Shown here: in pieces, positions 38,352 to 47,113 of the stretch
Numbering within the stretch: position 1 is the stretch's first letter
Layout of the letters: the number at the start of each line of letters is the position of its first letter
Source: Shimia sediminis
GTDB taxonomy: Bacteria; Pseudomonadota; Alphaproteobacteria; Rhodobacterales; Rhodobacteraceae
NCBI RefSeq assembly: GCF_003990645.1
Contig: NZ_RYZK01000002.1
Location: 496,001 to 560,000, forward strand
DNA length: 64,000 bases
Direction of reading: 5' to 3'
The notes under the pieces: generated by a model
Databases searched by the model: none
What the model was told of the DNA's origin: nothing
What the model saw: the letters and a program-made list of their open reading frames with translations, nothing else
Translations under genes and position numbers: made by a program

Positions 38352-38531
38352 ATGAAAAAACTCGTTCTCGCCGCTGCACTGACCGCCGCTGCTTCGACCG
38401 CATTTGCTGGTTCGATGGCCGACCCAGTTGTTGAGCCTGAAATCGTTGAAGAGCAAGCATCTTCGTCGAACAGCTCGATCTGGGTGCCGCTTCTGCTGAT
38501 CGCGATCGTCGCCGCAGCTGTTGCCGCTTAA
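38352..38531 (+). CDS. Small 59-residue secreted membrane-anchored protein
   Basis: ATG preceded by GGAGGATACT, 59 codons. Residues 1-19 are a signal peptide (MKKLVLAAALTAAASTAFAG), the middle is acidic (DPVVEPEIVEEQASSSNSS), and residues 43-59 form a C-terminal helix (IWVPLLLIAIVAAAVAA). It is followed at once by a strong terminator, so the layout is that of a single, probably well-expressed gene. Such proteins are common in Rhodobacterales near hemH but have no known function. Confidence 0.75.
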   Translation: MKKLVLAAALTAAASTAFAGSMADPVVEPEIVEEQASSSNSSIWVPLLLIAIVAAAVAA

Positions 38532-38556
38532 TTTAGCGTAACAGAAGATTTGAAAA

Positions 38557-38588
38557 GGCGGAGCCTCTGGCTCCGCCTTTTCTATTTT
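38557..38588. terminator. Bidirectional terminator (small protein gene / hemH)
   Basis: A perfect 9-bp stem, GGCGGAGCC at 38557-38565 with GGCTCCGCC at 38569-38577 and a 3-base loop, is followed by TTTTCTATTTTT and preceded by AAAA. It lies between the small gene and the convergent hemH. Confidence 0.88.
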
Positions 38589-38627
38589 TGGCTCACGTCT
38601 GTGAGGACAAGGCACGCGCCTCGCGCT

Positions 38628-39686
38628 CTAGCCAATCCAGCCCTTCAGGTTGTCTTTGATGATGTCCGAGAGTGCCACAATATGCGCGTCGTCATCGTTC
38701 AGGCAGGGGATATAGGTAAAATCCTCACCGCCCGCCTCTTCAAAGCTTTCCTTGATCTCTTCGTTGATCTCTTCCAGCGTTTCGATGCAGTCGGCTGAGA
38801 ATGCCGGCGCGATCACCGCAATGCGTGTCTTGCCCTCTTCACGGGCCAGCCGCGCCACTTCTTCCACCGTGTAGGGCTGCAACCACTCTTCCGGGCCAAA
38901 CTGCGACTGGAACGTCGTAACCAGCTGCGTGTCATCCCAACCCAGCCGCTCTTTCAACAGCCGCGTGTTTTTCATGCAGTGACAGTGATAGGGGTCGCCC
39001 TCTTCCAGATAGCGGATCGGCATGCCGTGATAGGACACCACCAGCTTCTCGGGCTTTTCCTCCATCGCGCCATAGGCCGTCTCAATCGACTGTGCCAGCG
39101 CCTCAATATAACCCGGATTGTCGTAATAGGCCGCCACGGTGCGCGCCGCAGGTTGCCATTTCTCTTTCATCAGCGCGCGGAAGAATTCGTCATTCGCCGT
39201 CGCCGTCGTCGCCCCGCCGTATTGCGGATAGAGCGGAAAGAACAGGATACGCTCGCAGCCTGCTGCCACCATCTCGCGCACCTTCGACTCGGTCGACGGA
39301 TTGCCATAGCGCATGCAGAAATCGACCATCACATCACTGCCAAAAGCCTCGGCCAGGGTCTCTTCGATCCTGGCCGTTTGCGCCTTGGTGATCGTCAAGA
39401 GCGGGCTTTCGTCAATGTCATGGTTCCAGATCGACTTATACGCCTCGCCCGAGCTGAACGGCCGCTTGGTCAGGATGATCGCCTGCAGGATCGGCTGCCA
39501 CTTCCACGCCGGGTAATCGATCACCCGCTTGTCCGACAGGAACTGGTTCAGATAGCGCCGCATCGGCCAATAGGTATAGCTGTCAGGCGTGCCGAGGTTG
39601 GCCAGAAGAACCCCGGTCTTGCCACGCGCCACTTTCGGGTGATCGGCGGGGCCATGCTCGGGGCGGGTGGCGTTGGCGTTCTGCAT
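38628..39686 (-). CDS. hemH: Ferrochelatase
   Basis: 352 residues from ATG at 39686, preferred over ATG 39698 because GAGGAAG lies just before it. HemH inserts iron into protoporphyrin IX, the last step of haem synthesis. Motifs: KTGVLLANLGTPDS, FMRYGNPST-like CMRYGNPSTESKV, PLYPQYGGATTATANDEF, VVSYHGMPIRYLEEGDPYHC (conserved His), FQSQFGPEEWLQPYT and the FSADCIETLEEINEE segment (conserved Glu). The organism makes haem for cytochromes such as the petABC products in this window. Confidence 0.97.
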   Translation of the reverse strand: MQNANATRPEHGPADHPKVARGKTGVLLANLGTPDSYTYWPMRRYLNQFLSDKRVIDYPAWKWQPILQAIILTKRPFSSGEAYKSIWNHDIDESPLLTITKAQTARIEETLAEAFGSDVMVDFCMRYGNPSTESKVREMVAAGCERILFFPLYPQYGGATTATANDEFFRALMKEKWQPAARTVAAYYDNPGYIEALAQSIETAYGAMEEKPEKLVVSYHGMPIRYLEEGDPYHCHCMKNTRLLKERLGWDDTQLVTTFQSQFGPEEWLQPYTVEEVARLAREEGKTRIAVIAPAFSADCIETLEEINEEIKESFEEAGGEDFTYIPCLNDDDAHIVALSDIIKDNLKGWIG

Positions 39687-39740
39687 CTGCTTCCTCATTT
39701 GTCTTATAGTCCCCGAGACCTAGCGTGCGGGGGTCGCCTG

Positions 39741-40541
39741 TCAATCCTTCAGTGACGTTTCGTCCGTGCCCAGCACGTCAGCCAGACGCGCCGCTGCCGA
39801 GCCGGGGCGCAAAGGCTGCGGCTGACTGGCGTCCGGTGACCAGCCCGACATAAAGATCAATTCGAACGTGGCCGGAATGCGCCCCTCTTCCATGAACGCG
39901 GCGGTGTAGACATCCACCGCCTGCATCAACACAGCACGCCCTGTCGGACGTCGCAGGCGCTCGGACAGGGCGTTGGCCTCACCCATGCCGCGCAGATCGC
40001 GCATCAGGTGCCATGGCGTCTCATAGGTGACCTTCAGCGGCACCGCATCAGCCACCGGCAGCGCCAGACCCGAGCGCTGCAGAAGCCCCCCCAGATCGCG
40101 AATTTCCCCCATCGGCGCAACACGGGGCGACAGCCCGCCACTGACCTTGGCCTCAGCCTCGGCCAAAGCCGCGCGCAATTCGTGCAGGGTCTGCCCGCCA
40201 AAGCTGACGCACATGAAGTATCCGTCGTTCCGCAACGCCCGGCGGCACTGGATGATCTGGCCCACCGGATCATTCGCCCAATGCAGGCACATGGCATGGA
40301 TCACAAGGTCATAGGCACCCTGCTCCAGCGCCAGAACGTCGTCATCCGCCACGATATCCGCCTGCGGCGCCACACGCCGCCACAAATCGGGATAGCCGCA
40401 GACAATCGCCACCTTCGTAAACGCCCTGTTAACCAAAGTCAGGCGATCCTGAACCTCTTCCAGGGCCGCCTCCTGCAGGAACAATCCCCGCGCGTGATCG
40501 GCGCGGGCGCGGTTGCGCAACAGGGCTTTGCGGTCGGTCAT
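39741..40541 (-). CDS. SAM-dependent methyltransferase-fold protein, NDUFAF5/BioC-like
   Basis: 266 residues from ATG at 40541 (ATG 40559 is also possible). The start MTDRKALLRNRARAD is typical of the alphaproteobacterial family related to NDUFAF5, a complex I assembly factor that hydroxylates an Arg. The SAM-binding region is weak (ICGYPDLWRRV replaces the glycine-rich loop), whereas YDLVIHAMCLHWANDPVGQI and NDGYFMCVSFGGQTLHELR match well. Activity is therefore uncertain. It is divergent from comF by only 30 bp. Confidence 0.78.
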   Translation of the reverse strand: MTDRKALLRNRARADHARGLFLQEAALEEVQDRLTLVNRAFTKVAIVCGYPDLWRRVAPQADIVADDDVLALEQGAYDLVIHAMCLHWANDPVGQIIQCRRALRNDGYFMCVSFGGQTLHELRAALAEAEAKVSGGLSPRVAPMGEIRDLGGLLQRSGLALPVADAVPLKVTYETPWHLMRDLRGMGEANALSERLRRPTGRAVLMQAVDVYTAAFMEEGRIPATFELIFMSGWSPDASQPQPLRPGSAAARLADVLGTDETSLKD

Positions 40542-40571
40542 TTTGTGGGCGGTCTGCATGGCGCGGACCTT

Positions 40572-41306
40572 ATGCGGATGCGACACAAGTTTCAAACGGC
40601 GATACGCCTCATCTACCCCTCGCGCTGCATCACCTGCGGCGACCTGGTCGAGGGCGACTTTGGCCTCTGTGGCCCCTGTTGGGGCACCACGCCCTTTATC
40701 GGCGGATTGGTCTGCGATTCCTGCGGCACACCCCTGCCCGGCATGGACGATGGCCTGCCCTCAACCTGCGACGATTGCCTGCGCACGCCGCGGCTGTGGG
40801 GACAGGGCCGCGCCGCACTGCTCTATCGCGACAACGCACGTCGCATCATCCTCGGCCTGAAACACGCCGACAAACAGGAACTGGCGCGCCCTGCGGGTCA
40901 GTGGATGGCGCAGCGGGCGGGGTCACTCTTGCGCCCCGACATGATCGTCACGCCCATCCCGCTGCACTGGAGCCGCTTTCTGTTTCGCCGCTACAATCAG
41001 GCCGCGCTTTTGGCGCGCGAGGTTGCCCGCAACCTGAACCTGCCCTTCTGCCCCGACCTTCTTGAGCGGCCCAAGGTTCGCGGCCACATGGACGGCCTCA
41101 GCCAAGAGGCCCGCTACAGCAAGATGCAGGATGCGATTCGCCCGCACCCCCGACAGGCACCCAGGATGGCGGGGCGCCCGGTTCTGCTGATCGACGATGT
41201 CATGACCTCGGGCGCCACACTTGATGCGGCCACGCGTGCCTGTTTCGACGCCAATGCCAGCGAAGTGAACATCCTGACACTGGCGCGCGTTGCAAAGGAT
41301 GCCTAA
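40572..41306 (+). CDS. comF: ComF family protein (phosphoribosyltransferase fold)
   Basis: 244 residues; ATG 40578 is an alternative start. A four-Cys zinc module (CITCGDLVEGDFGLCGPC and CDSCGTPL) precedes another pair (CDDCLRT). The type I PRTase segment follows: TPIPLHWSRFLFRRYNQAAL, then the PRPP-binding motif VLLIDDVMTSGATLDAA. ComF is needed for DNA uptake in naturally competent bacteria; in most bacteria its substrate is unknown. It is followed by grxC after 38 bp. Confidence 0.92.
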   Translation: MRMRHKFQTAIRLIYPSRCITCGDLVEGDFGLCGPCWGTTPFIGGLVCDSCGTPLPGMDDGLPSTCDDCLRTPRLWGQGRAALLYRDNARRIILGLKHADKQELARPAGQWMAQRAGSLLRPDMIVTPIPLHWSRFLFRRYNQAALLAREVARNLNLPFCPDLLERPKVRGHMDGLSQEARYSKMQDAIRPHPRQAPRMAGRPVLLIDDVMTSGATLDAATRACFDANASEVNILTLARVAKDA

Positions 41307-41344
41307 ATCCCTCACAAACGGTGAAACCTTGTGAGACCTGAGCC

Positions 41345-41602
41345 ATGAAATCTGTCGAAATCTACACCAGCCCCTTGTGCGGCTTTTGCCACGCGGCCAA
41401 GCGCCTGCTCAATCAAAAGGGCGTGGACTTCAGCGAAGTTGACGTCTTCCGCAACCCCGACCGCAAGCCCGAGATGATCCAACGCGCCAACGGTGGTCGC
41501 ACCGTACCGCAGATCTTTATCGGTGAAACCCATGTCGGCGGTTGCGATGACCTCTACGCGCTGGAACGCGACGGCAAGCTGGACGCGCTTCTGGCCACCT
41601 GA
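41345..41602 (+). CDS. grxC: Glutaredoxin 3
   Basis: 85 residues, the normal GrxC size. The active-site motif is CGFC at residues 12-15 (commonly CPYC); the TVPQIFIGETHVGGCDDLYA segment binds glutathione. It reduces disulfides and mixed glutathione disulfides. It is followed by the nitrilase gene after 4 bp, a comF-grxC-nitrilase order I recall in other alphaproteobacteria. Confidence 0.95.
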   Translation: MKSVEIYTSPLCGFCHAAKRLLNQKGVDFSEVDVFRNPDRKPEMIQRANGGRTVPQIFIGETHVGGCDDLYALERDGKLDALLAT

Positions 41603-41606
41603 TCCG

Positions 41607-42437
41607 ATGCGCGCCGCCCTGCTCCAGATCACCTCATCGGACGACCCGGCCGAGAACCTCGCCACCGTACAATCGATGCTGCGCGAGGCGGCAGCCCATG
41701 GCGCAGGCTTTGCCCTCACCCCCGAGGTCACCAACATCGTCTCGATGAGCCGTGCGCATCAAAACGCCGTGCTGCATCTTGAGACGGACGACCCCACCCT
41801 TGCCGCCCTGCAGGCCGAGGCCAAATCCCTGAACCTCTGGCTCCTGATCGGCTCGCTTGCGCTGAAAACCGGGGACGACGACGGACGCTTTGCCAACCGC
41901 TCGTTCCTGATTGACCCCACGGGCAAGATCGTCGCGCGCTATGACAAGATCCACATGTTCGACGTGCAGGTCACCCCCGAGGAAACCTACCGCGAATCGG
42001 ACGGCTATCGTCCAGGGTCCGGGGCGGTCCTCGCCGATACGCCCTTCGGCAGGATCGGCATGACGATCTGCTACGACATCCGCTTTCCGCACCTCCACCG
42101 TGCATTGGCACAGGCCGGGGCCGACATCCTCACCGTGCCCGCCGCCTTTTCCCACGTCACCGGCGCTGCCCACTGGGAACCCCTGTTGCGCGCCCGCGCG
42201 ATCGAAACCGGCTGTTACGTGCTTGCCCCCGCCCAGACCGGGCAACATCCCGCATCACGCGGGGCAAAGCGGCGCACATATGGGCATTCCATGGCAATCG
42301 CGCCCTGGGGCGAGGTTCTGGTGGACGCAGGCACCCCCTGCGGCATCTCTTATGTTGATCTCGACCGCGATCAGGTGGCACAAGCACGGGGCAAGGTGCC
42401 CTCACTGGGGCACGACCGGGAATTTGACGGGCCCTGA
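41607..42437 (+). CDS. Carbon-nitrogen hydrolase (nitrilase superfamily, Nit1/Nit2-like)
   Basis: 276 residues. The Glu-Lys-Cys triad is visible: Glu in LTPEVTNI, Lys in ARYDKIHMFDV and Cys in MTICYDIRFPHLH. The RYDKIHMFDV segment and the CYDIRFP elbow are typical of the Nit1/Nit2 branch, which repairs deaminated glutathione or hydrolyses omega-amides. A glutathione link is supported only by grxC adjacency. The downstream MarR gene starts at the next base after its stop. Confidence 0.9.
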   Translation: MRAALLQITSSDDPAENLATVQSMLREAAAHGAGFALTPEVTNIVSMSRAHQNAVLHLETDDPTLAALQAEAKSLNLWLLIGSLALKTGDDDGRFANRSFLIDPTGKIVARYDKIHMFDVQVTPEETYRESDGYRPGSGAVLADTPFGRIGMTICYDIRFPHLHRALAQAGADILTVPAAFSHVTGAAHWEPLLRARAIETGCYVLAPAQTGQHPASRGAKRRTYGHSMAIAPWGEVLVDAGTPCGISYVDLDRDQVAQARGKVPSLGHDREFDGP

Positions 42438-42875
42438 ATGAGTGACAACAACGCATTGGCGATCTCCCTGTTCGGAGAGATCCTCATGGCCGATCAACTG
42501 GCCCGCGCCCGCCTGACCAAGGCGCTGCCCAAAGGCATGGAACTGTCGCATTTCTCGGTGCTGAACCACCTCGCCCCCGGGGGCGCGGAACGCAGCCCTG
42601 CACAACTGGCCAAGACGTTTCACGTCACCCGCGGCGCCATGACCAACACGCTGCACAAGCTCGAAACAGCAGGCTATATCCACATCCGCCCCGATTGGGA
42701 CGATGCCCGCCGCAAGATCGTCGGCATCAGCCCCGCAGGCCGTTCGGCGCGCGATCAGGCCCTGCAATCCATCGCCCCGATGATCTCCGAGATTGTCGGA
42801 GATCTGGGCGAGGCCCGCGTCCGCGCGGCCCTGCCCATCCTGCGCGAACTGCGCCTGAAGCTCGAAGACGGTTAA
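42438..42875 (+). CDS. MarR-family transcriptional regulator
   Basis: 145 residues with a winged-helix fold: LSHFSVLNHLAPGGAERSPA, QLAKTFHVTRGAMTNTLHKL (recognition helix), ETAGYIHIRPDWDDARRKIV (wing, with the DxRxxxV motif) and GRSARDQALQSI. MarR dimers bind palindromes and respond to phenolic or redox ligands. It directly abuts the nitrilase stop and overlaps the convergent sulfotransferase gene by four bases. Confidence 0.9.
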   Translation: MSDNNALAISLFGEILMADQLARARLTKALPKGMELSHFSVLNHLAPGGAERSPAQLAKTFHVTRGAMTNTLHKLETAGYIHIRPDWDDARRKIVGISPAGRSARDQALQSIAPMISEIVGDLGEARVRAALPILRELRLKLEDG

Positions 42876-43585
42876 ATCTTCGCGGCTTTCATCGTCTCGT
42901 AATAGGGCAACGCCGCCTCCAGCACGCCCTGCAACGCCTCGGGCACCTCTGGCAAAGGCCCCTCGGCCCCGGCAAACCCCGTCGACTCCCAAACCGCGCC
43001 ATACCAATGCTCCGCCCAAACGCCGTCGTCCGCATGCCCGCCCTTGGGCCAAGTCAGCATCTCCGGTCTGAACTCCAGCCCAACCTGGTCACACAGTTTC
43101 CGCAACATCCCTTCGGGGTCATCGCGAATGTCATGGCTGTCGATCACAATCGGGCTTTGCCCCCAACCTTTGACCATCTCGAACAGCTCTGCCTGCTGAC
43201 GGAAACCGATGTCGTCCAGCACAGGGTTCTCGCGCTTGGCGCCATAGCTCGCAATCACCCGCGCCGGGTGGCGGATCAGGAACACGTTGACCACATCCCG
43301 AATCCAGTCGCGCGGCACACCGTCAATCATGTGCTGGGTCATGTGCTTCTGGTAAAAATGCGGCATTTCGGCTGGATTAGAGCCTGATAGTGCCCCCGCA
43401 ACCACCGTTGGATCCTGCGACTGGCTCGCCATGATCTCGTCCCGCATCGGGTGGTCGATCCCCGTCATCGCCAGATAGGCTGCGTAAAACGGCTCATCCA
43501 CCACGGCGCAATCCCCGCGATTGCCAAAGCTGTACATCATCGCCGTCGACAGGTTGCGCGGCCCGCTCCACATCGCGATCTTCAT
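42872..43585 (-). CDS. Sulfotransferase-like protein
   Basis: 237 residues. The N-terminal MKIAMWSGPRNLSTAMMYSF is a PAPS-binding 5'-PSB-like loop of the sulfotransferase P-loop family; VVDEPFYAAYL and FLIRHPARVIASYGAKRE supply the 3'-phosphate-binding region. It probably acts on a small molecule, but no substrate can be inferred. It overlaps the aminotransferase upstream by ATGA, so the two are translationally coupled. Confidence 0.8.
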   Translation of the reverse strand: MKIAMWSGPRNLSTAMMYSFGNRGDCAVVDEPFYAAYLAMTGIDHPMRDEIMASQSQDPTVVAGALSGSNPAEMPHFYQKHMTQHMIDGVPRDWIRDVVNVFLIRHPARVIASYGAKRENPVLDDIGFRQQAELFEMVKGWGQSPIVIDSHDIRDDPEGMLRKLCDQVGLEFRPEMLTWPKGGHADDGVWAEHWYGAVWESTGFAGAEGPLPEVPEALQGVLEAALPYYETMKAAKI

Positions 43586-44493
43586 TGCCGCGCATCCTCT
43601 TCCACCAGCGCCTTATAGAGGTCACGGATCCGCAGCGTCATCGCGCCCATCTCACCACTGCCGATCTGGCGCCCGTCTATCTCGCCCACCGGAGTCTGCG
43701 CCCCGAACGTCCCCGTCAGAAACGCCTCATCCGCACCATAAGTGTCGACCAGCGAATAGTTGCGCTCAAACACCGGAATGCCGTTCGCACGACAGACGTC
43801 AATCACCTTCTGCCGGGTGATCCCGTTCATGCAGTAATCCCCGGTGCTGGTCCAAACCGCCCCCTTGCGCACGATGAAAAAATTGCAGGCATTGGTGGTG
43901 TTCACGAACCCGTTCACATCCAGCATCAGCCCCTCATCGGCTCCGGCCTTTTCCGCCGCGATACAAGCCAGAATACAGTTCAGCTTGGAATGCGAGTTCA
44001 GCTTGGGATCCTGCGTCATCGGCAGTCCGCGAATATGCGGCACGGTGGCCAGCTTGATGGGACGCGGGATCGAAGGTTTCGAGTGCTCCATGATGATCGT
44101 CACCGTCGGCCCCTGCTGGCTCAGCCCCGGATGCTGAAACGGCCGCGTCTTGACACCCCGCGTCACCATCAGCCGCGCATGCGCATCCGTCGTCATGCCA
44201 TTGGCCGCCCGCGTCTCTTCTAACGCCGCAATCATCTGATCCGGCGTCATGCCGATATCCAGATCAATCGCCTTGGCCGCCTCGAACAACCGGTCCATAT
44301 GTTCGCGCAGAAACGCCCAATGCCCGTTGTACAGCCGCAGCCCCTCCCAAACGCCATCCCCCAGCATGAAGCCAGAGTCATAGACGCTGACCATCGCTTC
44401 GGCCTTGGGCACAACGCGCCCGTTCAGATAGATCTGGATTTCCTCGTTCCGGGCGTCTTCTTCCGCCTGGTGCGTGGTGACATGTTCGCTCAT
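43582..44493 (-). CDS. Class IV aminotransferase (branched-chain/D-amino acid type)
   Basis: 303 residues from ATG at 44493, with GGGGAG 5 bases upstream. Fold-type IV PLP enzyme: IYLNGRVVPKAEAMVSVYDS, GFMLGDGVWEGLRLYNG, the PLP lysine in NSHSKLNCILA and EGLMLDVNGFVNTTNACNFF. This group includes branched-chain aminotransferases, D-alanine aminotransferase and 4-amino-4-deoxychorismate lyase; the sequence does not decide. It is coupled to the sulfotransferase gene, an uncommon partner. Confidence 0.88.
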   Translation of the reverse strand: MSEHVTTHQAEEDARNEEIQIYLNGRVVPKAEAMVSVYDSGFMLGDGVWEGLRLYNGHWAFLREHMDRLFEAAKAIDLDIGMTPDQMIAALEETRAANGMTTDAHARLMVTRGVKTRPFQHPGLSQQGPTVTIIMEHSKPSIPRPIKLATVPHIRGLPMTQDPKLNSHSKLNCILACIAAEKAGADEGLMLDVNGFVNTTNACNFFIVRKGAVWTSTGDYCMNGITRQKVIDVCRANGIPVFERNYSLVDTYGADEAFLTGTFGAQTPVGEIDGRQIGSGEMGAMTLRIRDLYKALVEEDARQ

Positions 44494-44644
44494 TTGCACT
44501 CCCCTCTTTGCGCCGGACGCTAGACCCGGAAACCCCCATCGCCAAGAGGTAAATTGTCCTCACCAAGGCGTGACAATCCATTGCAGTATATTGTGGCGCC
44601 GCGCGCAACTCGACAGGGTGGGGTCAGTTGATCGGAGACAAGCC

Positions 44645-45301
44645 ATGCGTTCCATTATCAAAGCCAAACCCTTCTTTCTCGGCCTCCTGATCGCCGTGGG
44701 CCTTCTTGCACAAGGCTCGCGTGCCCAGGCCGCCACCGAATCCCTGATCGTCGCTGGGGGGTGTTTCTGGTGCGTCGAGAGCGATTTCGAAAGCGTCCAA
44801 GGCGTGAAATCCGCCGTATCCGGCTATACCGGCGGCACCACCAAGAACCCGACCTACAAGACCGTCACCGGCGGCAACAGCGGCCATTACGAGGCGGTCA
44901 AGATCACCTTTGACTCGTCCGTCGTCACCCGCGAGCGCCTGCTCTACCTGTTTTTCCGCTCGGTCGATCCAACCGACGCGGGTGGGCAGTTCTGCGACCG
45001 CGGCGACAGCTATCGCACCGCAGTTTTTGTCTCTAACAAGGCGGAAAAGGCACTGGCAGAACAGGCCAAGGCCGACGCACAGTCCGCCCTGGGCCGCAAG
45101 ATCGTGACACCCATCCTGCCCAAGGCCAAGTTCTACAAGGCCGAAAGCTATCATCAGGATTACTACAAGGGCGACAATATCGTCCTGACCCGCCGTGGCC
45201 CCAAAAGCCAGGCCTCAGCCTATAAATTCTACCGCAAGGCCTGCGGTCGGGATCAAAAGGTCAAAAGCCTCTGGGGCAGCGACGCTCCGTTTGTGAACTG
45301 A
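44645..45301 (+). CDS. msrA: Exported peptide-methionine (S)-S-oxide reductase MsrA
   Basis: 218 residues with a signal peptide (1-29, LLIAVGLLAQGSRAQA). The catalytic motif GGCFWCVESDFE has Cys40; FFRSVDPTDAGGQFCDRGDS and the ESYHQDYY motif also match MsrA. It repairs oxidised methionines, here in the periplasm. Two further cysteines near the C-terminus (ACGRDQ) may act in resolving. No MsrB gene adjoins it. Convergent with the SCP2 gene. Confidence 0.94.
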   Translation: MRSIIKAKPFFLGLLIAVGLLAQGSRAQAATESLIVAGGCFWCVESDFESVQGVKSAVSGYTGGTTKNPTYKTVTGGNSGHYEAVKITFDSSVVTRERLLYLFFRSVDPTDAGGQFCDRGDSYRTAVFVSNKAEKALAEQAKADAQSALGRKIVTPILPKAKFYKAESYHQDYYKGDNIVLTRRGPKSQASAYKFYRKACGRDQKVKSLWGSDAPFVN

Positions 45302-45371
45302 ACACGAGCCGTGCACCTCTGGGCGCCCTCTCTGGCGTCCATGCACTCCTGGAGTTTGAAACCAATAAGGC

Positions 45372-45653
45372 TCAGCCCAACAGCTTGCCCAGCTTCATCG
45401 CCACACCCATGTCGCCCGAGACCTTGAGCTTGCCGGTCATCACGCCTGTCATCGGGTTCAGCTTGCCGGTCAGCAGCTTGACCAGATTGTCCAAGGTCAT
45501 GCGGATGGTGCAGTCGGTGTCCTGATCCTCGGTGCTCGCCGTGCCATCCCTCAGCACGATCACGCCATCGTCCCCACAGTCAAACTTGAGCGACCCGTCA
45601 AAAGACTTTGCCGCCAGCTCTTGCTGCATCCGTTCGACGATCTGTTCCAGCAT
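45372..45653 (-). CDS. SCP2 sterol-carrier-domain protein
   Basis: 93 residues, a stand-alone SCP2 domain: SLKFDCGDDGVIVLRDG, then DCTIRMTLDNLVKLLTGKLN and MTGVMTGKLKVSGDMGVAMK. SCP2 domains bind fatty acyl-CoAs or other lipids in a hydrophobic tunnel. Such single-domain proteins are common in Rhodobacterales. Palindromic repeats at 45739-45786 lie upstream, between it and argG. Confidence 0.9.
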   Translation of the reverse strand: MLEQIVERMQQELAAKSFDGSLKFDCGDDGVIVLRDGTASTEDQDTDCTIRMTLDNLVKLLTGKLNPMTGVMTGKLKVSGDMGVAMKLGKLLG

Positions 45654-45672
45654 GTCCGATCCCTTGCAAATG

Positions 45673-45700
45673 AAAACGCCCCCCGGTGGTTAGGAGGGCG
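45673..45700 (-). terminator. Terminator of argG
   Basis: CGCCCCCC at 45677-45684 pairs, with one mismatch, with GGAGGGCG at 45693-45700; the minus strand reads on into TTTTC. It lies between argG and the SCP2 gene. Confidence 0.7.
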
Positions 45701-45738
45701 CAAAGGTTAAGGCAATGTTGACGTGGCAGGAGCCTGAA

Positions 45739-45786
45739 ATGTTGTACAACATGGAGAGTCGCCCCTCAAAAAGCTGTACAACATGG
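45739..45786. promoter_or_regulatory. Palindrome and half-repeat TGTACAACATGG, candidate operator
   Basis: ATGTTGTACAACAT (45739-45752) is a perfect 14-bp palindrome. Its half, TGTACAACATGG, occurs at 45743-45754 and again at 45775-45786, 32 bp (three turns) apart. The pair lies 86-130 bp upstream of the SCP2 gene start and just past the argG stop. The TGTACA core is like GntR-type operators; the regulator is unknown. Confidence 0.5.
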
Positions 45787-45795
45787 TCAGTTCGC

Positions 45796-47022
45796 TTATT
45801 TGGCCACCCGCTTGTTGCGCATCGCGATCAGCTTCAGACGCAGCGCGTTCAGCTGGATAAAGCCCGCCGCATCGGTCTGATCATAGGCGCCCATGTCCTC
45901 TTCAAAGGTCACGTGCTCTTCGGAATAGAGCGAGTGATCCGACCAGCGACCCACCACGCGGGCAAGGCCTTTGTACAGCTTCATGCGCACGGTTCCGGTC
46001 ACGTGATCCTGGCTGGCATCAATGGCCGCTTGCAGCATTTCGCGCTCTGGCGAGTACCAGTAACCGTTGTAAATCAGCTCTGCATATTTCGGCATCAGCT
46101 CATCTTTCAGATGCATCGCGCCACGGTCCATGGTGATCGATTCGATACCACGGTGCGCGTCCAAAAGGATGGTGCCGCCGGGGGTTTCATAGATGCCACG
46201 CGACTTCATGCCGACATAGCGCCCTTCGACCAGATCAAGCCGGCCAATGCCATGCTTGCGGCCGTATTCATTCAATTCTGTCAACACGGTAGCGGGCGAC
46301 ATCGCCACACCGTTGATCGACACGGCATCGCCTTTTTCAAAGCCGATCTCGATGTATTCCGGCGTGTCCGGCGCGTCTTCAGGGTGCACTGAACGCTGGT
46401 AAACGTAATCGGGTGCATCTTCGGCCGGGTCTTCCAGAACCTTGCCCTCGGACGAGGTGTGCAAGAGGTTCGCATCCACCGAGAACGGCGCCTCGCCGCG
46501 CTTGTCCTTGGCCACGGGAATCTGGTGCTGTTCAGCAAACTCCAACAAACGGGTCCGCGACCCCAGATCCCACTCACGCCAGGGCGCAATCACCTTGATG
46601 TCGGGGTTCAGCGCATAGGCCGCCAGTTCGAACCGTACCTGGTCATTGCCCTTGCCGGTGGCGCCGTGGCTCACCGCATCGGCGTCATGCTCAGCCGCAA
46701 TCTCAACCAGACGCTTGGAAATCAACGGCCGCGCAATCGACGTGCCCAAGAGATACAGGCCCTCATACTGCGCATTGGCGCGGAACATCGGAAAGACAAA
46801 GTCGCGTACAAACTCTTCGCGCAGATCTTCGATGTGGATATTTTCAGGTTTGATTCCAAGCATTTCCGCCTTTTTACGGGCGGGTTCCAGCTCTTCGCCC
46901 TGCCCCAGGTCGGCAGTAAAGGTGATCACCTCACAGCCATACTCGGTTTGCAGCCATTTCAGAATGATCGAGGTATCAAGGCCACCGGAATAGGCCAGGA
47001 CAACTTTCTTGGGCGCGGACAT
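45796..47022 (-). CDS. argG: Argininosuccinate synthase
   Basis: 408 residues, the normal length. ArgG joins citrulline and aspartate with ATP in arginine synthesis. The N-terminal PP-loop [15 protein letters not shown] binds [18 protein letters not shown] and the [20 protein letters not shown] segment bind substrates. argJ is also in this window but 26 kb away. No partner gene adjoins argG. Confidence 0.98.
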   Translation of the reverse strand: MSAPKKVVLAYSGGLDTSIILKWLQTEYGCEVITFTADLGQGEELEPARKKAEMLGIKPENIHIEDLREEFVRDFVFPMFRANAQYEGLYLLGTSIARPLISKRLVEIAAEHDADAVSHGATGKGNDQVRFELAAYALNPDIKVIAPWREWDLGSRTRLLEFAEQHQIPVAKDKRGEAPFSVDANLLHTSSEGKVLEDPAEDAPDYVYQRSVHPEDAPDTPEYIEIGFEKGDAVSINGVAMSPATVLTELNEYGRKHGIGRLDLVEGRYVGMKSRGIYETPGGTILLDAHRGIESITMDRGAMHLKDELMPKYAELIYNGYWYSPEREMLQAAIDASQDHVTGTVRMKLYKGLARVVGRWSDHSLYSEEHVTFEEDMGAYDQTDAAGFIQLNALRLKLIAMRNKRVAK

Positions 47023-47113
47023 GTCGGATTCCCTTCAAACGTATAACGGTCGCGCGATACCGCCTTTTGCCGAGCAGGGCAAGCGCACAAGCCGCCACAG
47101 CCCGGCGCCCATG

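Noticed and set aside
44624-45154. 176-codon ORF antisense to msrA
   Set aside because: It lies fully opposite a clear MsrA gene and has no motif.
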